Assembly (NCBI GenBank): GCA_023014485.1
Contig: JAJOZX010001737.1
Span: forward strand, 1-64,000
Direction: 5' to 3'
Origin: Bathynomus jamesi
Taxonomy: Eukaryota > Arthropoda > Malacostraca > Isopoda > Cirolanidae
Length of the DNA: 64,000 nucleotides
The stretch's first letter is position 1, and each line of letters opens with the position of its first letter. The notes under the pieces are model-generated. The model had not been told where the DNA came from. It made no database searches and saw only the letters and a list, made by a program, of their open reading frames with translations. The translations under genes and the position numbers were made by a program. This document shows positions 11,370-21,888 of the stretch, one piece after another.

Positions 11370-11685
11370 AATTATCGCGTTTGTTGTTGTTGCTGTTTTT
11401 TTTCTGCAATCAAAACAAAATAAATGGATGTAATTGTAATCTTTCTTATATTTTCTTTCTTCTTTTCTTTCTTCGTTGGCGGCAGGGCTCCGCCCCGGAC
11501 CCCGCTGGTGGAGCTACCACTCACCCCAGACCCACTACCTTAGAGACGCTCGCTACAATCGCGTCGCTCGCTTCGCTCATGGCGTCTCGATTTGAAATTT
11601 TTGGAAGTCTTGGAATTGTATGTTGTTTAGAGGACGGCAAATTCTACGACCGCCCCGGGCGGCACAAACGCTAGGTACGCCCCTG

Positions 11686-12350
11686 ATCTCAGGATGTATA
11701 TAATAAACTTATGATGATGATGATGATTATGAAGGATTTGATAACTAATTTTCACAAGGTTTTTACAAAGTTTTACTTTTTATGTTGGCAAGTTGGTGGT
11801 CGACTTAAACACCCAGAATAGGCTAAAATCTAAATCTGAAATTGAAAGTTAGGGGATTGACTAATCTGGACCGTAGACTTATACGCCTCAATATACGGTA
11901 AATGATTAAATCTTTTATACTAAATAATATTCAATAAAATAAAAGGTCATATAATTTTGCATGCATTAATATACAGTATAAACCTTCATTGTTGCTTCTA
12001 GTACTTTCTGTTCGCTGCTCATATCTGCGATCGAGCTAAACTTTTCTCGCACACTTTAGGGAAGAGGGATAGAAGTGAGGACAGGCAGGAGATGAAATGG
12101 AGTGTTAGGGAATAGTGGGGGTTATTACTAGCTGAAGTCGAGCGGAGCGGCAGTCACACAGCTTGCTGTTTGGTGTGGATATTTTGCAGTGTTGTTCGGT
12201 AATATAGCCTACTGTTGTTAGTTGTTACTTATGCACCGCAGAAAGAGAATCGGATTTGCATGATTCGTTCATTTTAATGAATCACTATTGTTTGTATGTT
12301 AAACTTTCCAATTCTTAATGTATTTCTACAATAGTTTTTTTTCATATATA
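11686..12350. other. Intergenic, no gene recognised
   Basis: AT-rich sequence with a short ATG/ATT microsatellite at 11712-11732. I see no open frame, repeat terminus or RNA gene that I can support between the right end of hAT-1 and the mariner at 12351. Confidence 0.5.
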
Positions 12351-13110
12351 CAGGGTGTCCCATAAGTACGGCATCATAGGAGAAATTCATATTTTTCTGT
12401 TTCTACAAACCATAATTCATATTTTTTTTATGCTCGGGATGCCAATTTCCCGTCCACCATTCTGTTCAGTGACGAGGCTGTGTTTTATGGAAATGGTGAA
12501 GTAAATCGACAGAACACCCGCTACTGGTCTCAAAACAACCCTCACTGGTATACTCTTCAAAGGAACAAGGTGCATCTCGGGTGATGGTATGGTGTGGCGT
12601 TTGGAAGGATCGCATCATAGGCCCCCTCTTTTTCGATGAACATGTCACTGGAGGCACCTACCTACGTATGCTCAAGGAAGAAGCATTTCCCAGTGTCTTG
12701 AATGAAGAAGGAAATTTCCCAACATGGTTCCAGCAAGACGGCGCTCCTGCACATTACAGCACCCAAGTAAGGGAATACCTGTACCAACAATTCCCTGGTC
12801 ATTGGATAGGACGTCGAGGGCCTGTGAATGGCCAGCTAGAAGCCCAGATCTCACGCCACTAGATTTTTATCTCTGGGGCCACTTGAAAGTGCTGGTATAC
12901 GCAGAGAAAATTAGGAGTGTTGAACATTTGCGGCAGCGCATTATTGGGGCATGTAACATCATTCACCGTGTGCTTGCTGACTGGGTATCACGTCTGAATT
13001 TGTGTATTGAAAACAATGGTGGACATATTGAGCACGTTCTGTAATAAAAGCTTTTGTTTTGCCTTTTTTTTATTATTTGTCCTATGATGCCGGACTTATG
13101 GGACACCCTG
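12351..13110 (+). mobile_element. Mariner-like element A, internally deleted
   Basis: The terminal inverted repeats begin CAGGGTGTCCCATAAGT on both sides and stay matched for about 31 bp with one mismatch. They are flanked by TA at 12349-12350 and 13111-13112, the Tc1/mariner target. At 760 bp the element is well short of the usual 1.2-1.3 kb. The part encoding the N-terminal helix-turn-helix domains is missing: left subterminal sequence jumps to the catalytic domain near 12440. Confidence 0.92.
12462..13044 (+). pseudogene. Mariner A transposase, catalytic domain only
   Basis: The sequence begins with LFSDEAVFYGNGEVNRQN (first catalytic Asp), which sits right after the deletion. It continues through MMVWCGVW, FQQDGAPAH (second Asp) and WIGRRGPV to SPDLTPLDF (third Asp). 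Counting residues between the second and third Asp gives 41, a DD41D spacing rather than the DD34D of classical mariners. The C terminus, NNGGHIEHVL, is intact and ends with TAA at 13042-13044. Two frameshifts (near 12577 and near 12825) split the domain into three frames. Inactive. Confidence 0.85.
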
Positions 13111-13206
13111 TATACATATATAGTCATTTATTATATATAACTTGAATTTTAGGCTTTAGGTATCTTGTTATAATGTTCAGCACCCTGTTTTGTTAACCAC
13201 CGTACG

Positions 13207-13241
13207 CCATATATATATATATATATAATATATATATATAT
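13207..13241. repeat. TA microsatellite, insertion site of hAT-3
   Basis: An (AT)n tract with one interruption. Its continuation lies at 23096-23144 on the other side of hAT-3, so the transposon inserted inside the microsatellite. The 8-bp target duplication is hidden in the repeat. Confidence 0.8.
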
Positions 13242-13911
13242 CAGTGGCGACTCCTGCACTCGGGTTTCTCGGGCTGAGCCCGAGAGGCAAGGGGCAAGGA
13301 GAAGCATGAGAGATAAAATTGTGTATTTATAGATTTAAGTTTTTAAAAAAAGTTTTAAATACAAATTGTAAAAATGGTTTTTGGCTGGTAGTATGTTATT
13401 ATTTTTCTGTCTAGCCTTCGTCACGCAAGCAAATTTTGAGCGCATTTAGATACCCTTACTACCTATAAAAAAACTATATTGACACATTAAGTTTTCGTGT
13501 AATCTTTCAAGATCTTTTACTCGGGCGCAAGACATTACGCCCGAGAAAGTATAAGTAATATCGTATATTTAAAGTTCTTTTAATGAATAATTATTTGCTT
13601 GCATACGGTTACATAATAGTCCTTCTTCTAATTCTCATTAAATAAAATACGTTTTTCCTCCTATTAATTTTTTTTATAAAGAAAAACACTTCAACTCGGC
13701 TTACATCCTTCGGCCTTGTAGAGGCACAATTTTTAATTCTGGCGATACATGGTAACTTTTTACATTTCGATAAGCGTGCCTTCAACTGCCTGAGAGAAAA
13801 AGGTTTTAAATTCGGCTATTTTTCATTGCTATGCACATAAGTTAAATTCAGTGTTAAGTAAAATGTCAGAGAAAGTTAACGGGGCTAAAATGTTCTTTTC
13901 CAATGTACGTG

Positions 13912-15244
13912 TGTAGTGCCTTGCACCACAAGAGTATTCTTTATTAGTGAAAACTGCCACAAATTGGCATGAGTGAAATATTTAAATATAAATAAATAAA
14001 TAAATAAATACAAGTTAAATATGTCCAGTGATCAAATTTAATTCCTAAGAATTCAGTGTGGTGTGACTAGACATGAATGGGCTTTTAAGGATTATTTTGG
14101 CTGGTTGGTAAAATTGTTAAGTAAAAACAAACTTGTGTGCAACGACAACACAAAGGACGCCAAAAAAAAACCATTATTATTCGAAAGCACCCCGCCAGCA
14201 AGCAAAGTTCCTTTGTGGTATGTTTTGTGTATATAATATTTATTCTTTACTATTTCATATCTGTATCCAATACCGCATACTGCAGATACTAACGCCTTAT
14301 ACCATTTGCAATTAGTACTAAGATTCATATAATAAATTACTTAGGCTAAGTTAGGTCTAGGCTAAAGCTAAATTGTAACTAGCCTAACTGAGGCCTACCA
14401 TAGTCTTTGTTTTAGATTAACCTCAGCTCGATATGTTGAAGAGGCAAAGGCCTGCCCATTAAATTTCTTAGTATATTTTACTTTACTTTATAAGCCTATT
14501 ATGTTTCACGTTATTTTCTTAGCAGATGGCCTACTAATCATTTGTAGCCTACATATTTCCTTTAGTCTTCCCATTCAACTTAACACAATCCCATAACCAG
14601 AATTAACTGTAATTTATCATCCACAGGTTACTGGGCCTATAAAGCATATGTATATTGATTATTAATTATTGCCATTTTTATTATTACTTTTTCTCCAAAA
14701 TATTACTTACAGTATTCTTGTCTGTCTCTTTGCAGACAAGGTTGTCATTGTGGCTATTATCCTTATTATTATTATCTTTTAGTTATTATTGATATTATCC
14801 TTATTATTATTATCTTTTAGTTATTATTATTATTGTTACTATTATTATTACTATTGTTATTACTATTATTACTATTATTATTAGTTTATTATTAGTATAA
14901 TTATTATTTGTATCATTTGTATTATTGCATATTCCTTATTACAATCAGTATTAATTTGCAGACTGTTATATATTAGCCAAACGGGCCATTATTTAATCTC
15001 GCCATTATAAGTCCATCAAAGTTGTTACGGGTAAAAATCCCCTTTGCATATACTCATTAATTGTTGTCAATAAAATAAAAAATTCATATTGATTTAATAA
15101 TCAGTCCTTCCCTTCTTTTATTAAAATTAACTTTGCGCCGCAGTGCCGGATGCCAATCTAGTACTTGGGCTGGTGACCCTGGCATATAGTTAATTATCTA
15201 CGTAAACTTGTAAAGGTCTAAATAAATAAAACTGGACTCTTACA
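13912..15244 (+). repeat. Gypsy-1 5' LTR
   Basis: 1333 bp, TGTAGTG...CTTACA. It contains an AAATAAATAAATAAATAAATA stretch (13986-14009) and a stem CTTGTCTG/CAGACAAG (14718-14739). That stem is followed by ACAAGGTTGTCATTGTGGCTATTAT and a variable TTATTA microsatellite (about 14761-14905). CTTTGCAG|ACAAGG at 14729-14745 looks like a splice acceptor, with a possible donor GTATGTTTTG near 14218. Promoter elements could not be placed with confidence. Confidence 0.92.
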
Positions 15245-15245
15245 A

Positions 15246-15268
15246 TTGGTAACCTCCTGGAGTGACCA
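15246..15268 (+). other. Candidate primer binding site of Gypsy-1
   Basis: TTGGTAACCTCCTGGAGTGA follows the 5' LTR after one base. TGG directly 3' of the LTR is the usual start of a tRNA-complementary primer site. Gypsy-2 has TTGGTGACACTCCTGGAGTG at the same place (35164). I cannot name the priming tRNA from sequence alone. Confidence 0.5.
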
Positions 15269-15477
15269 AACACCGTAACTTATGCAAAAAAAAAAAAATT
15301 TTTCTAAGTTTTTTCTCAATTTTTGTCAATATATTCAGTCTGCATCTATAATTTTATTAAATTCACTAGTACAAAGCACTCACCTGTACTGGAAGTGTAT
15401 TCTATTGCAAAATATATTCCTTTTATTTTGCCTTTTTATAAATTCAGCATTTTCTAAAGTTTTTTTTATGCAAATTT

Positions 15478-15686
15478 ACTTATATTTTGCAAACAGCCTA
15501 TACGCAGACTATTTTTCTGCTAATATTAGGCTACATCATAAAAAAATTTTTTTACTTATATTTTGTAAATAGCCTATACGCAGACTATTTTTCTGCTAAT
15601 ATTGGGCTACATCATAAAAAAATTTTTTTACTTATCTTGCAAATAGCCTATACGCAGACTATTTTTCTGCTAATATTGGGCTACAT

Positions 15687-15692
<6 letters not shown>
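15478..15692 (+). repeat. Three tandem repeats of about 75 bp in the Gypsy-1 leader
   Basis: The block AGCCTATACGCAGACTATTT...GGCTACATCATAAAAAAA occurs three times in tandem with few differences, then runs into an A31 tract. Gypsy-2 has one copy at about 35400-35450. This is a lineage-specific expansion in the untranslated leader. Open frames seen across it are an effect of the repeat. Confidence 0.85.
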
Positions 15693-15722
<30 letters not shown>

Positions 15723-15883
15723 TACGTAACTTTTTGTTATTGGCATTCATAACTCTAATTGAGTCTCATACTCAACCAAGCTTACCTGAAGCCATTATTT
15801 ACATTCAACAACATTTGTTGAAATCTTGTCAGTTTGTGACACATTAAATTTTTTTTAGTACCTTGTAACAAATAATAGCCACA

Positions 15884-16917
15884 ATGACCAATAACAACCT
15901 AGGGTCATCCAATGGTGGTACTCCAAATTCACCACCTATAACGGACTTTCTCACAATGTATCAGCCTACCACTCCACAATTCACCGCTGAAGAGCCTGGA
16001 ATCTTTGTGAGTCAACTGCGGGATTATTTGAGATAAAAGGAGTTACGGACCCACGAACCAAGTTCCTTGTCACAAAGAACCTCCTGCCTACACAAGTATA
16101 CAAAGTAGTGCGGGATGTAACTCTATTGCCTCCGTCTGACCAAGCTTTTGAGAGCCTCCTCAGCGAGTTAGTCAGGAGACTCGGCCAATCAGAAGAAGAG
16201 CGACTCAATGCTCTACTCAAGGACCAAGTTCTTGGGGATCAAACGCCAACAGCCTTCCTGAGACATCTGCAAGACCTGGCTGGACAGACCAATGAAGACG
16301 ATAAAAACTCACCCTTAATGCGACGCCGCTTCCTCAATGGTCTCCCTACTGCCCTACGGCCAATGCTCCGTTGTATGCCAGATGATACAGACCTCCTCAC
16401 AATGGCCAAAACAGCTGATAAGATGATGATTGAAATCCACCTTGGCCAAGTAGATAACCACACCCATCACCCCCAAATCTGTGCCACGCAGGACGACAAT
16501 CTGAGTCCGGCTGCACAAGGTCTTAAAGTATCCAACGAAATTCTACGAACACTTAAAGAAGAATTTAAAGCTCTCCGAATAGAGCTAGCTAACAACAGGG
16601 AACGAGAGAGAAGTTCTTCAAGACAAGGACGACCCTCTGGTCCAATTAGAGCCTCCCAATATGAACCTGGACAACGCCTCGTTCTCCTACAACCACAGCC
16701 ACCGCAAACAGGTCAGTTGGTTGCTCCTAATCCAAATCTATTAGCCTTACCTCATCCTCAATCCTCAATCCCCACTACTCAGCCCCATTCTCAACCTATT
16801 TCCTTACCACAGTCTACTGTTCATACCCCTCCTTGCTGGTATCATGAAAAGTTTAAAGATCGTGCAACGCGCTGTCTCACACCTTGCCCATGGACTCCTA
16901 ACCCTCCTTTAAACTAA
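15884..16917 (+). pseudogene. gag: Gypsy-1 gag (one frameshift)
   Basis: Gag forms the particle that packages element RNA. The start ATG at 15884 opens MTNNNLGSSNGGTPNSPP, followed by MYQPTTPQFTAEEPGIFV. A 1-bp deletion near 16030 breaks the frame before the helical capsid region, which reads on from 16108 (SDQAFESLLSELVRRLGQSE, QTPTAFLRHLQDLAGQ). The C terminus is Pro/Gln-rich and ends with a Cys/His motif, CWYHEKFKDRATRC...C, at 16834-16890, a knuckle-like variant common in arthropod Gypsy gags. The stop TAA at 16915-16917 directly follows a slippery heptamer. Gypsy-2 retains the base lost here. Confidence 0.87.
16908..16914 (+). promoter_or_regulatory. Candidate -1 ribosomal frameshift site, T_TTA_AAC
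   Basis: The heptamer TTTAAAC is positioned so that the gag frame reads TTA AAC and then the stop TAA. This matches the X_XXY_YYZ rule for -1 slippage. The pol frame is open across the site (TTT AAA CTA ACC) and lies -1 to gag. Gypsy-2 has the same heptamer in the same phase at 36638-36644. A downstream pseudoknot or stem was not established. Confidence 0.72.
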
Positions 16918-19900
16918 CCAGGCTGGTGTCACAGGCGTCTGACGCTACAGCCTCTCAAGCCTCTCCTCCTATCCTTACTTCAACTAACCCTACCACTACC
17001 TCATTTAACACTGTCAAACCAACACCTACGTACGCAAGTAAAGTTAAAGAATCGCAACCTACTTATTCAACCACAGCTAATTTAATACCCCCAACTAATT
17101 CTCCAAATACAACACAAACTCCTTCCCACAGCAATACTAACCTTCTTCCACAAAAATTTAATGATTCACAAACTACTGCACCACCTGGTCCAACATTCAC
17201 CTTGCATGATCCACTTTCAGGCTATGCATTCCTTATTGACACTGGAGCTCAATACAGTGTTATTCCTGCAACAGCCGCAGACCGTGCAAACGGACCTTCT
17301 CCTTTCATTTTACGTGCAGCTAATTCTTCATCTATTCACACTTATGGACATCGTTCTATTTCAGTTTCTCTTGGACTTAGACGTGTTTTCCGCTGGATAT
17401 TTCTTGTCGCGGATGTATATACTCCAATGTTAGGCTCTGATTTTCTTTCTGCTAATGATTTATTAGTGATGTTCGTAGAGCACAATTAATTGATAATGTC
17501 ACATATCTTTCAGTAATTGGTTCTCCTACCGTGCACCCCTCTTCATTATTGGCAAGTTCTCTGCCACAGTGCTCACCTGCTATAGAGCAGCTCCTAAATG
17601 AATTTTCTTCACTTACTCAACCCTGTTCTAAGGATACCCCTATTAAACACTCTGTTGTCCACCGTATTGATACGGTAGGCTCACCTGTTTTCACCCGCCC
17701 ACGTCGCTTAGCTCCAGATCGTCTTGCAATTGTGAGACGAGAGTTTGAACACATGCTTGAACTCGGTATTATACGGCCTTCAAGTAGCCCGTATGCCTCT
17801 GCTTTACACATGGTCCCAAAACCTACACCTGGAGACTGGCGTCCATGTGGAGATTATCGTGCTTTGAATGACAACACGATTCCAGATCGCTATCCCCTTC
17901 CTCACTTACACGATTTTACTTCTGCTCTCCATGGCACCACAGTATTTTCACGCCTTGACTTGGTGCGAGCCTTTCATCAAATTCCTGTACACCCTGATGA
18001 TGTACATAAAACTGCTATAACAACCCCTTTTGGGTTATTTGAAATGACAAAAATGCCATACGGACTGCGTAATGCAGCCCAAACTTTTCAACGCTTCATT
18101 GATGAAGTGTTGAGAGGTCTCTCCTTCACTTTCACATATGTCGATGACATTCTCATCGCAAGTTCTTCTCCCTCAGAACATATTCAACATTTACGCTTAG
18201 TTTTTTCTCGGTTGGCAGAATATGGTGTATTGCTAAACCCTGAAAAATGTGTCTTTGCTGTAGATGAACTCACCTTCTTAGGACACAAAGTTACTTCGAA
18301 GGGCATTTCTCCTCTCGAAAATAAAGTATCTGTCATAAGGTCTTTCCCACAACCGCAAACTCAAAAGCAACTTCGCCGCTTTTTAGGGATGGTAAACTTC
18401 TACCATCGCTTCATTCCTCAGTGTGCAAACATTCTTGCACCCATAACCTCTCTTCTTCGCCAATCAAAAAGGGGCAGATCCACTGCAGTTCTGTGGAACC
18501 CCGAAGCTACCAACGCTTTTTCACAAGCAAAAGAGGCTATAGCACGAGCTACATGCCTTGTTCACCCTCAACCAGACGCTCCTCTGAACTTAGCCACTGA
18601 TGCCTCTGACGTTGCCGTGTCAGGAGTGCTCCAGCAGCTTGTTTCAGGCGTTTGGGAACCTCTCGCATTCTTTTCACGCAAGCTCTCACCTTCACAAATG
18701 AGGTACAGCACTTTCGGTCGAGAGTTGCTGGCGATATACCTCTCCATCCGTCATTTCAGGTCATTCCTGGAAGGACGTGACTTTAGCATTTTTACGGATC
18801 ATCGTCCGTTAATATTTGCTCTCCATTCTCAATCAGACTCTCATGCTCCTAATGAGCGAAGATACCTTGATTTTATTCTTCAATTTACTTCAGACATTCG
18901 ACACATTTCAGGTTCTTTGAATGTTGTGCCGGATGCGCTGTCTCGCATCTCAGCAATTTCTGACCCTGGACACTCTCACATCAACCTTTCAGAGATGGCT
19001 AAGGCTCAGTCCACGGATACAGACCTCCAAACTCTTATTAATTCACCCACTTCATTGCAAGTCCGCTCTTTACCAGTTGAACCCAAGTCAGACTTACTAA
19101 TTTTATGTGACGTCTCGACTGAGCATATTCGACCGTTGGTCCCACAAGGGCTGCGAAGAGCTGTTTTTGCTAAACTCCATTCCCTTTCTCACCCGGGAAT
19201 TAAGGCCACCCAAAAATTAATTGCAGCTAGGTTTGTATGGCCAAGTATGCACAAAGATATCCGCAATTGGACTCGATCTTGCCTTCAATGTCAGCGTGCC
19301 AAAGTTCACCGACACACAAAGTCAGAAATTGGTACCTTTCCTTTGCCAAAGGCTCGTTTTGAGGCCATACACCTAGACATAGTCGGCCCCCTCTATTCTT
19401 CTCGAGGTTATACCTATCTTCTCACTGTCATTGATAGGTTCACAAGATGGCCAGAAGCTGTTCCTTTGACTTCTTGTACTGCTTCTGCAGTAGCTCACGC
19501 CTTTGTTTCATGTTGGGTTTCCCGTTTTGGAATACCTGCAACCATTTGCACAGACAGAGGTGCCCATTTGAATCGGCCTTATGGAAGGAACTCATGCTCC
19601 TTCTTGGGACTGAGCGCATCAGAACAACAAGCTATCACCCGCAATCCAATGGGGTGATAGAACGCTTCCATCGTCAACTTAAAAGTTCCTTGCGAGCCAC
19701 TGATCCATCTACTACATGGGTGGACAGGCTACCCCTAATCCTACTCGGAATTCGTACTGCTCTGAAGACTGATCTTGCATGCTCTGCAGCAGAATTAGTT
19801 TACGGTACCACACTCCGGTTACCCGGAGAATTTTTCACACCTACACCCATTAACCCCGCATGTGATCCTGCTTCGTATGTTAAGACATTACGCTCTGTTA

Positions 19901-20538
19901 TGAAGCAAATTCGTCCCACAGCACCTAGAACTTCCACTTCACAAACTACCTTCGTTTCCCCTGATTTACAAACTTGCACACATGTTTTCTTGAGACATGA
20001 TGCTCACCGCTACCCTCTTCACTGCCCCTATGATGGTCCCTTCCTTGTGCTAGACCGTAAACCCAAAACTTTCATCATTGACAAGGTGGGCAAGCGTGAA
20101 ACTGTTTCTGTGGACCGCTTGAAACCAGCATACCTTGATTTTTCTCCAACAAAAGATCCTATCCTCCCTCAATCTTCTGTACCTCCACCTCAAATACAGG
20201 TACAGCAACCTATCCCTCCTCAATCTTCTGTACCTTCATCTCATATACAGGTACAGCAATCTACCCTTCCTAAATCCTATGTACCACCACCTCATCCGAG
20301 GGTACAACAATCTATCATCCCTCTTCCAATTCTCCTTCATTATCGCAACCAACTGTCTTTGAACCAGCCAGTGGCTCCATCGCACAGGCACCAAGAATCC
20401 CCTTCCCCCAATGTCCCTACTGCACCTGTAGCACCATCCATGCCTTCAGAACCAGTGCTGCAGGATATTGCCATCCAAAAGCAAACAACGACTCGTTCTG
20501 GAAGAGTCATTCGTAAGCCAGTGCGTTTTGACATTTAA
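16908..20538 (+). pseudogene. pol: Gypsy-1 pol: protease, RT, RNase H, integrase (two frameshifts)
   Basis: Pol processes the polyprotein, copies the RNA into DNA and integrates it. The first frame (to 17489) holds a Ser/Thr-rich linker and the aspartic protease with [13 protein letters not shown] near 17235. A 1-bp deletion at about 17468 shifts the frame. The main frame (17531-19560) holds RT with [14 protein letters not shown] and catalytic YVDD near 18137, RNase H with LATDASDVA and FTDHRPL, and integrase with an H-H-C-C zinc finger (HSLSHPG...CLQCQ), LDIVGPL and CTDRGA. A second 1-bp deletion at about 19563 shifts it just after that Asp. The rest carries [10 protein letters not shown] (integrase Glu) and ends in RSGRVIRKPVRFDI. 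The tail has four imperfect 17-residue PPQSSVP..IQVQQ repeats at 20160-20325. Confidence 0.93.
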
Positions 20539-20567
20539 GTGTTTTTTTTTACCCCTGACAACCATGT

Positions 20568-20584
20568 TTTTGGGGGGCAGTACT
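20568..20584 (+). other. Gypsy-1 polypurine tract
   Basis: TTTTTGGGGGGCAG lies a few bases upstream of the 3' LTR. A T-run followed by a purine tract next to the LTR is the usual start site for plus-strand DNA synthesis. The same sequence precedes the Gypsy-2 3' LTR at about 44790-44802. Confidence 0.75.
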
Positions 20585-21888
20585 TGTAGTGCCTTGCACC
20601 ACAAGAGTATTCTTTATTAGTGAAAACTGCCACAAATTGGCATGAGTGAAATATTTAAATATAAATAAATAAATAAATAAATACAAGTTAAATATGTCCA
20701 GTGATCAAATTTAATTCTTAAGAATTCAGTGTGGTGTGACTAGACATGAATGGGCTTTTAAGGATTATATTTTGGCTGGTTGGTAAAATTATTAAGTAAA
20801 AACAAACTTGTGTGCAACGACAACACAAAGGACGCCAAAAAAACCATTATATTCGAAATCACCCCGCCAGCAAGCAAAGTTCCTTTTGTGGTATGTTTTG
20901 TATATAAATTTATTCTTTACTATTTCATATCTGTATGCAATACCGCATACTGCAGATACTAACGCCTTATACCATTTGCAATTAGTACTAAGATACTACA
21001 TATAATAAATAAATTACTTAGGCTAAGTTAGGTCTAGGCTAAAGCCAAATTGTAACTAGCCTAACTGAGGCCTACCATAGTCTTTGTTTTAGATTAACCT
21101 CAGCTCAATATGTTGAAGAGGCAAAGGCCTGCCTAAATTTCTTAGTATATTTTACTTTATAAGCCTATTATGTTTCACGTTATTTTCTTAGCAGATGGCC
21201 TACTAATCATTTGTAGCCTACATATTTCCTTTAGTCTTCCCATTCAACTTAACACAATCCCATAACCAGAATTAACTGTAATTTATCATCCACAGGTTAC
21301 TGGGGCCTATAAACCTATATGTATTTTATTAATTATTGCCATTTTTATTATTCTTTTTCTCCAAAATATTACTTACAGTATTCTTGTCTGTCTCTTTGCA
21401 GACAAGGTTGTCATTGTGGCTATTATTATCTTTGTTATTATTATATTTATTATTATTATCTTTTAGTTATTATTATTGTACTATTATTATTACTATTGTT
21501 ATTATATATTATTACTATTATTATTAGTTTATTATTAGTATAATTATTATTGTATCATTTGTATTATTGCATATTCCTTATTACAATCAGTATTATTTGC
21601 AGACTGTTATATATTAGCCAAACGGGCCATTATTTAATCTCGCCATTATAAGTCCATCAAAGTTGTTACGGGTAAAAAATCCCTTTGCATATACTCATTA
21701 ATTGTTGTCAATAAAATATAAAAATTCATATTGATTTAATAATCAGTCCTTCCCTTCTTTTATTAAAATTAACTTTGCGCCGCAGTGCCGGATGCCAATC
21801 TAGTACTTGGGCGCTGGTGACCCTGGCATATAGTTAATTATCTACGTAAACTTGTAAAGGTCTAAATAAATAAAACTGGACTCTTACA
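20585..21888 (+). repeat. Gypsy-1 3' LTR
   Basis: 1304 bp. It matches the 5' LTR closely, with scattered substitutions and a different length of the TTATTA microsatellite (21420-21550). Ends TGTAGTG...CTTACA, followed by the CGTG target duplication. Confidence 0.93.

Larger units (their letters stand above)
1..11685 (+). mobile_element. hAT-1, ZMYM1-type hAT transposon, left end outside window, split by LINEs
   Basis: The right end reads ...GGTACGCCCCTG at 11674-11685. Its reverse complement, CAGGGGCGTACC, is a typical terminus of ZMYM1-type hAT elements. The left part begins inside a G-rich, CCGCC-like subterminal stretch at 1-60, so the left terminus and its target duplication are not visible. 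Coding pieces of one transposase lie at 1071-1252 and 9103-11369. Between them, 1253-9102 consists of two LINE copies and a second hAT. The host reading runs up to a GATGCTGAT and resumes at TGATGATGCTGAAG, so the LINE landed in an Asp-rich linker. A GC-rich 200-bp tail (11480-11685) follows the stop. That these pieces form one element is inferred from the protein order and from the right terminus. Confidence 0.75.
13912..21888 (+). mobile_element. Gypsy-1, complete LTR retrotransposon
   Basis: This is an LTR element bounded by two long terminal repeats that begin TGTAGTGCC and end CTCTTACA. It is flanked by the 4-bp target duplication CGTG at 13908-13911 and 21889-21892. Internal order: primer site, leader, gag, protease, reverse transcriptase, RNase H, integrase, Pro/Gln-rich tail, polypurine tract. 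This order (RT before integrase) places it in Ty3/Gypsy. No envelope gene is seen. The LTRs are unusually long for Gypsy (about 1.3 kb) and differ by scattered indels and substitutions, which implies some age. Confidence 0.95.

Noticed and set aside
15478..15690. CRISPR-like regular repeats
   Set aside because: Three contiguous diverging repeats without spacers in a eukaryotic retroelement leader.
15282..15729. Two overlapping open frames rich in Phe, Ile and Tyr
   Set aside because: They run through AT-rich leader repeats of Gypsy-1, and the repeated peptide is a by-product of the tandem DNA repeat.
13912..21888. An envelope gene that would make Gypsy-1 an errantivirus-like element
   Set aside because: Between integrase and the polypurine tract there is only a Pro/Gln-rich repeat tail in the pol frame. 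No signal peptide or membrane segment is seen.
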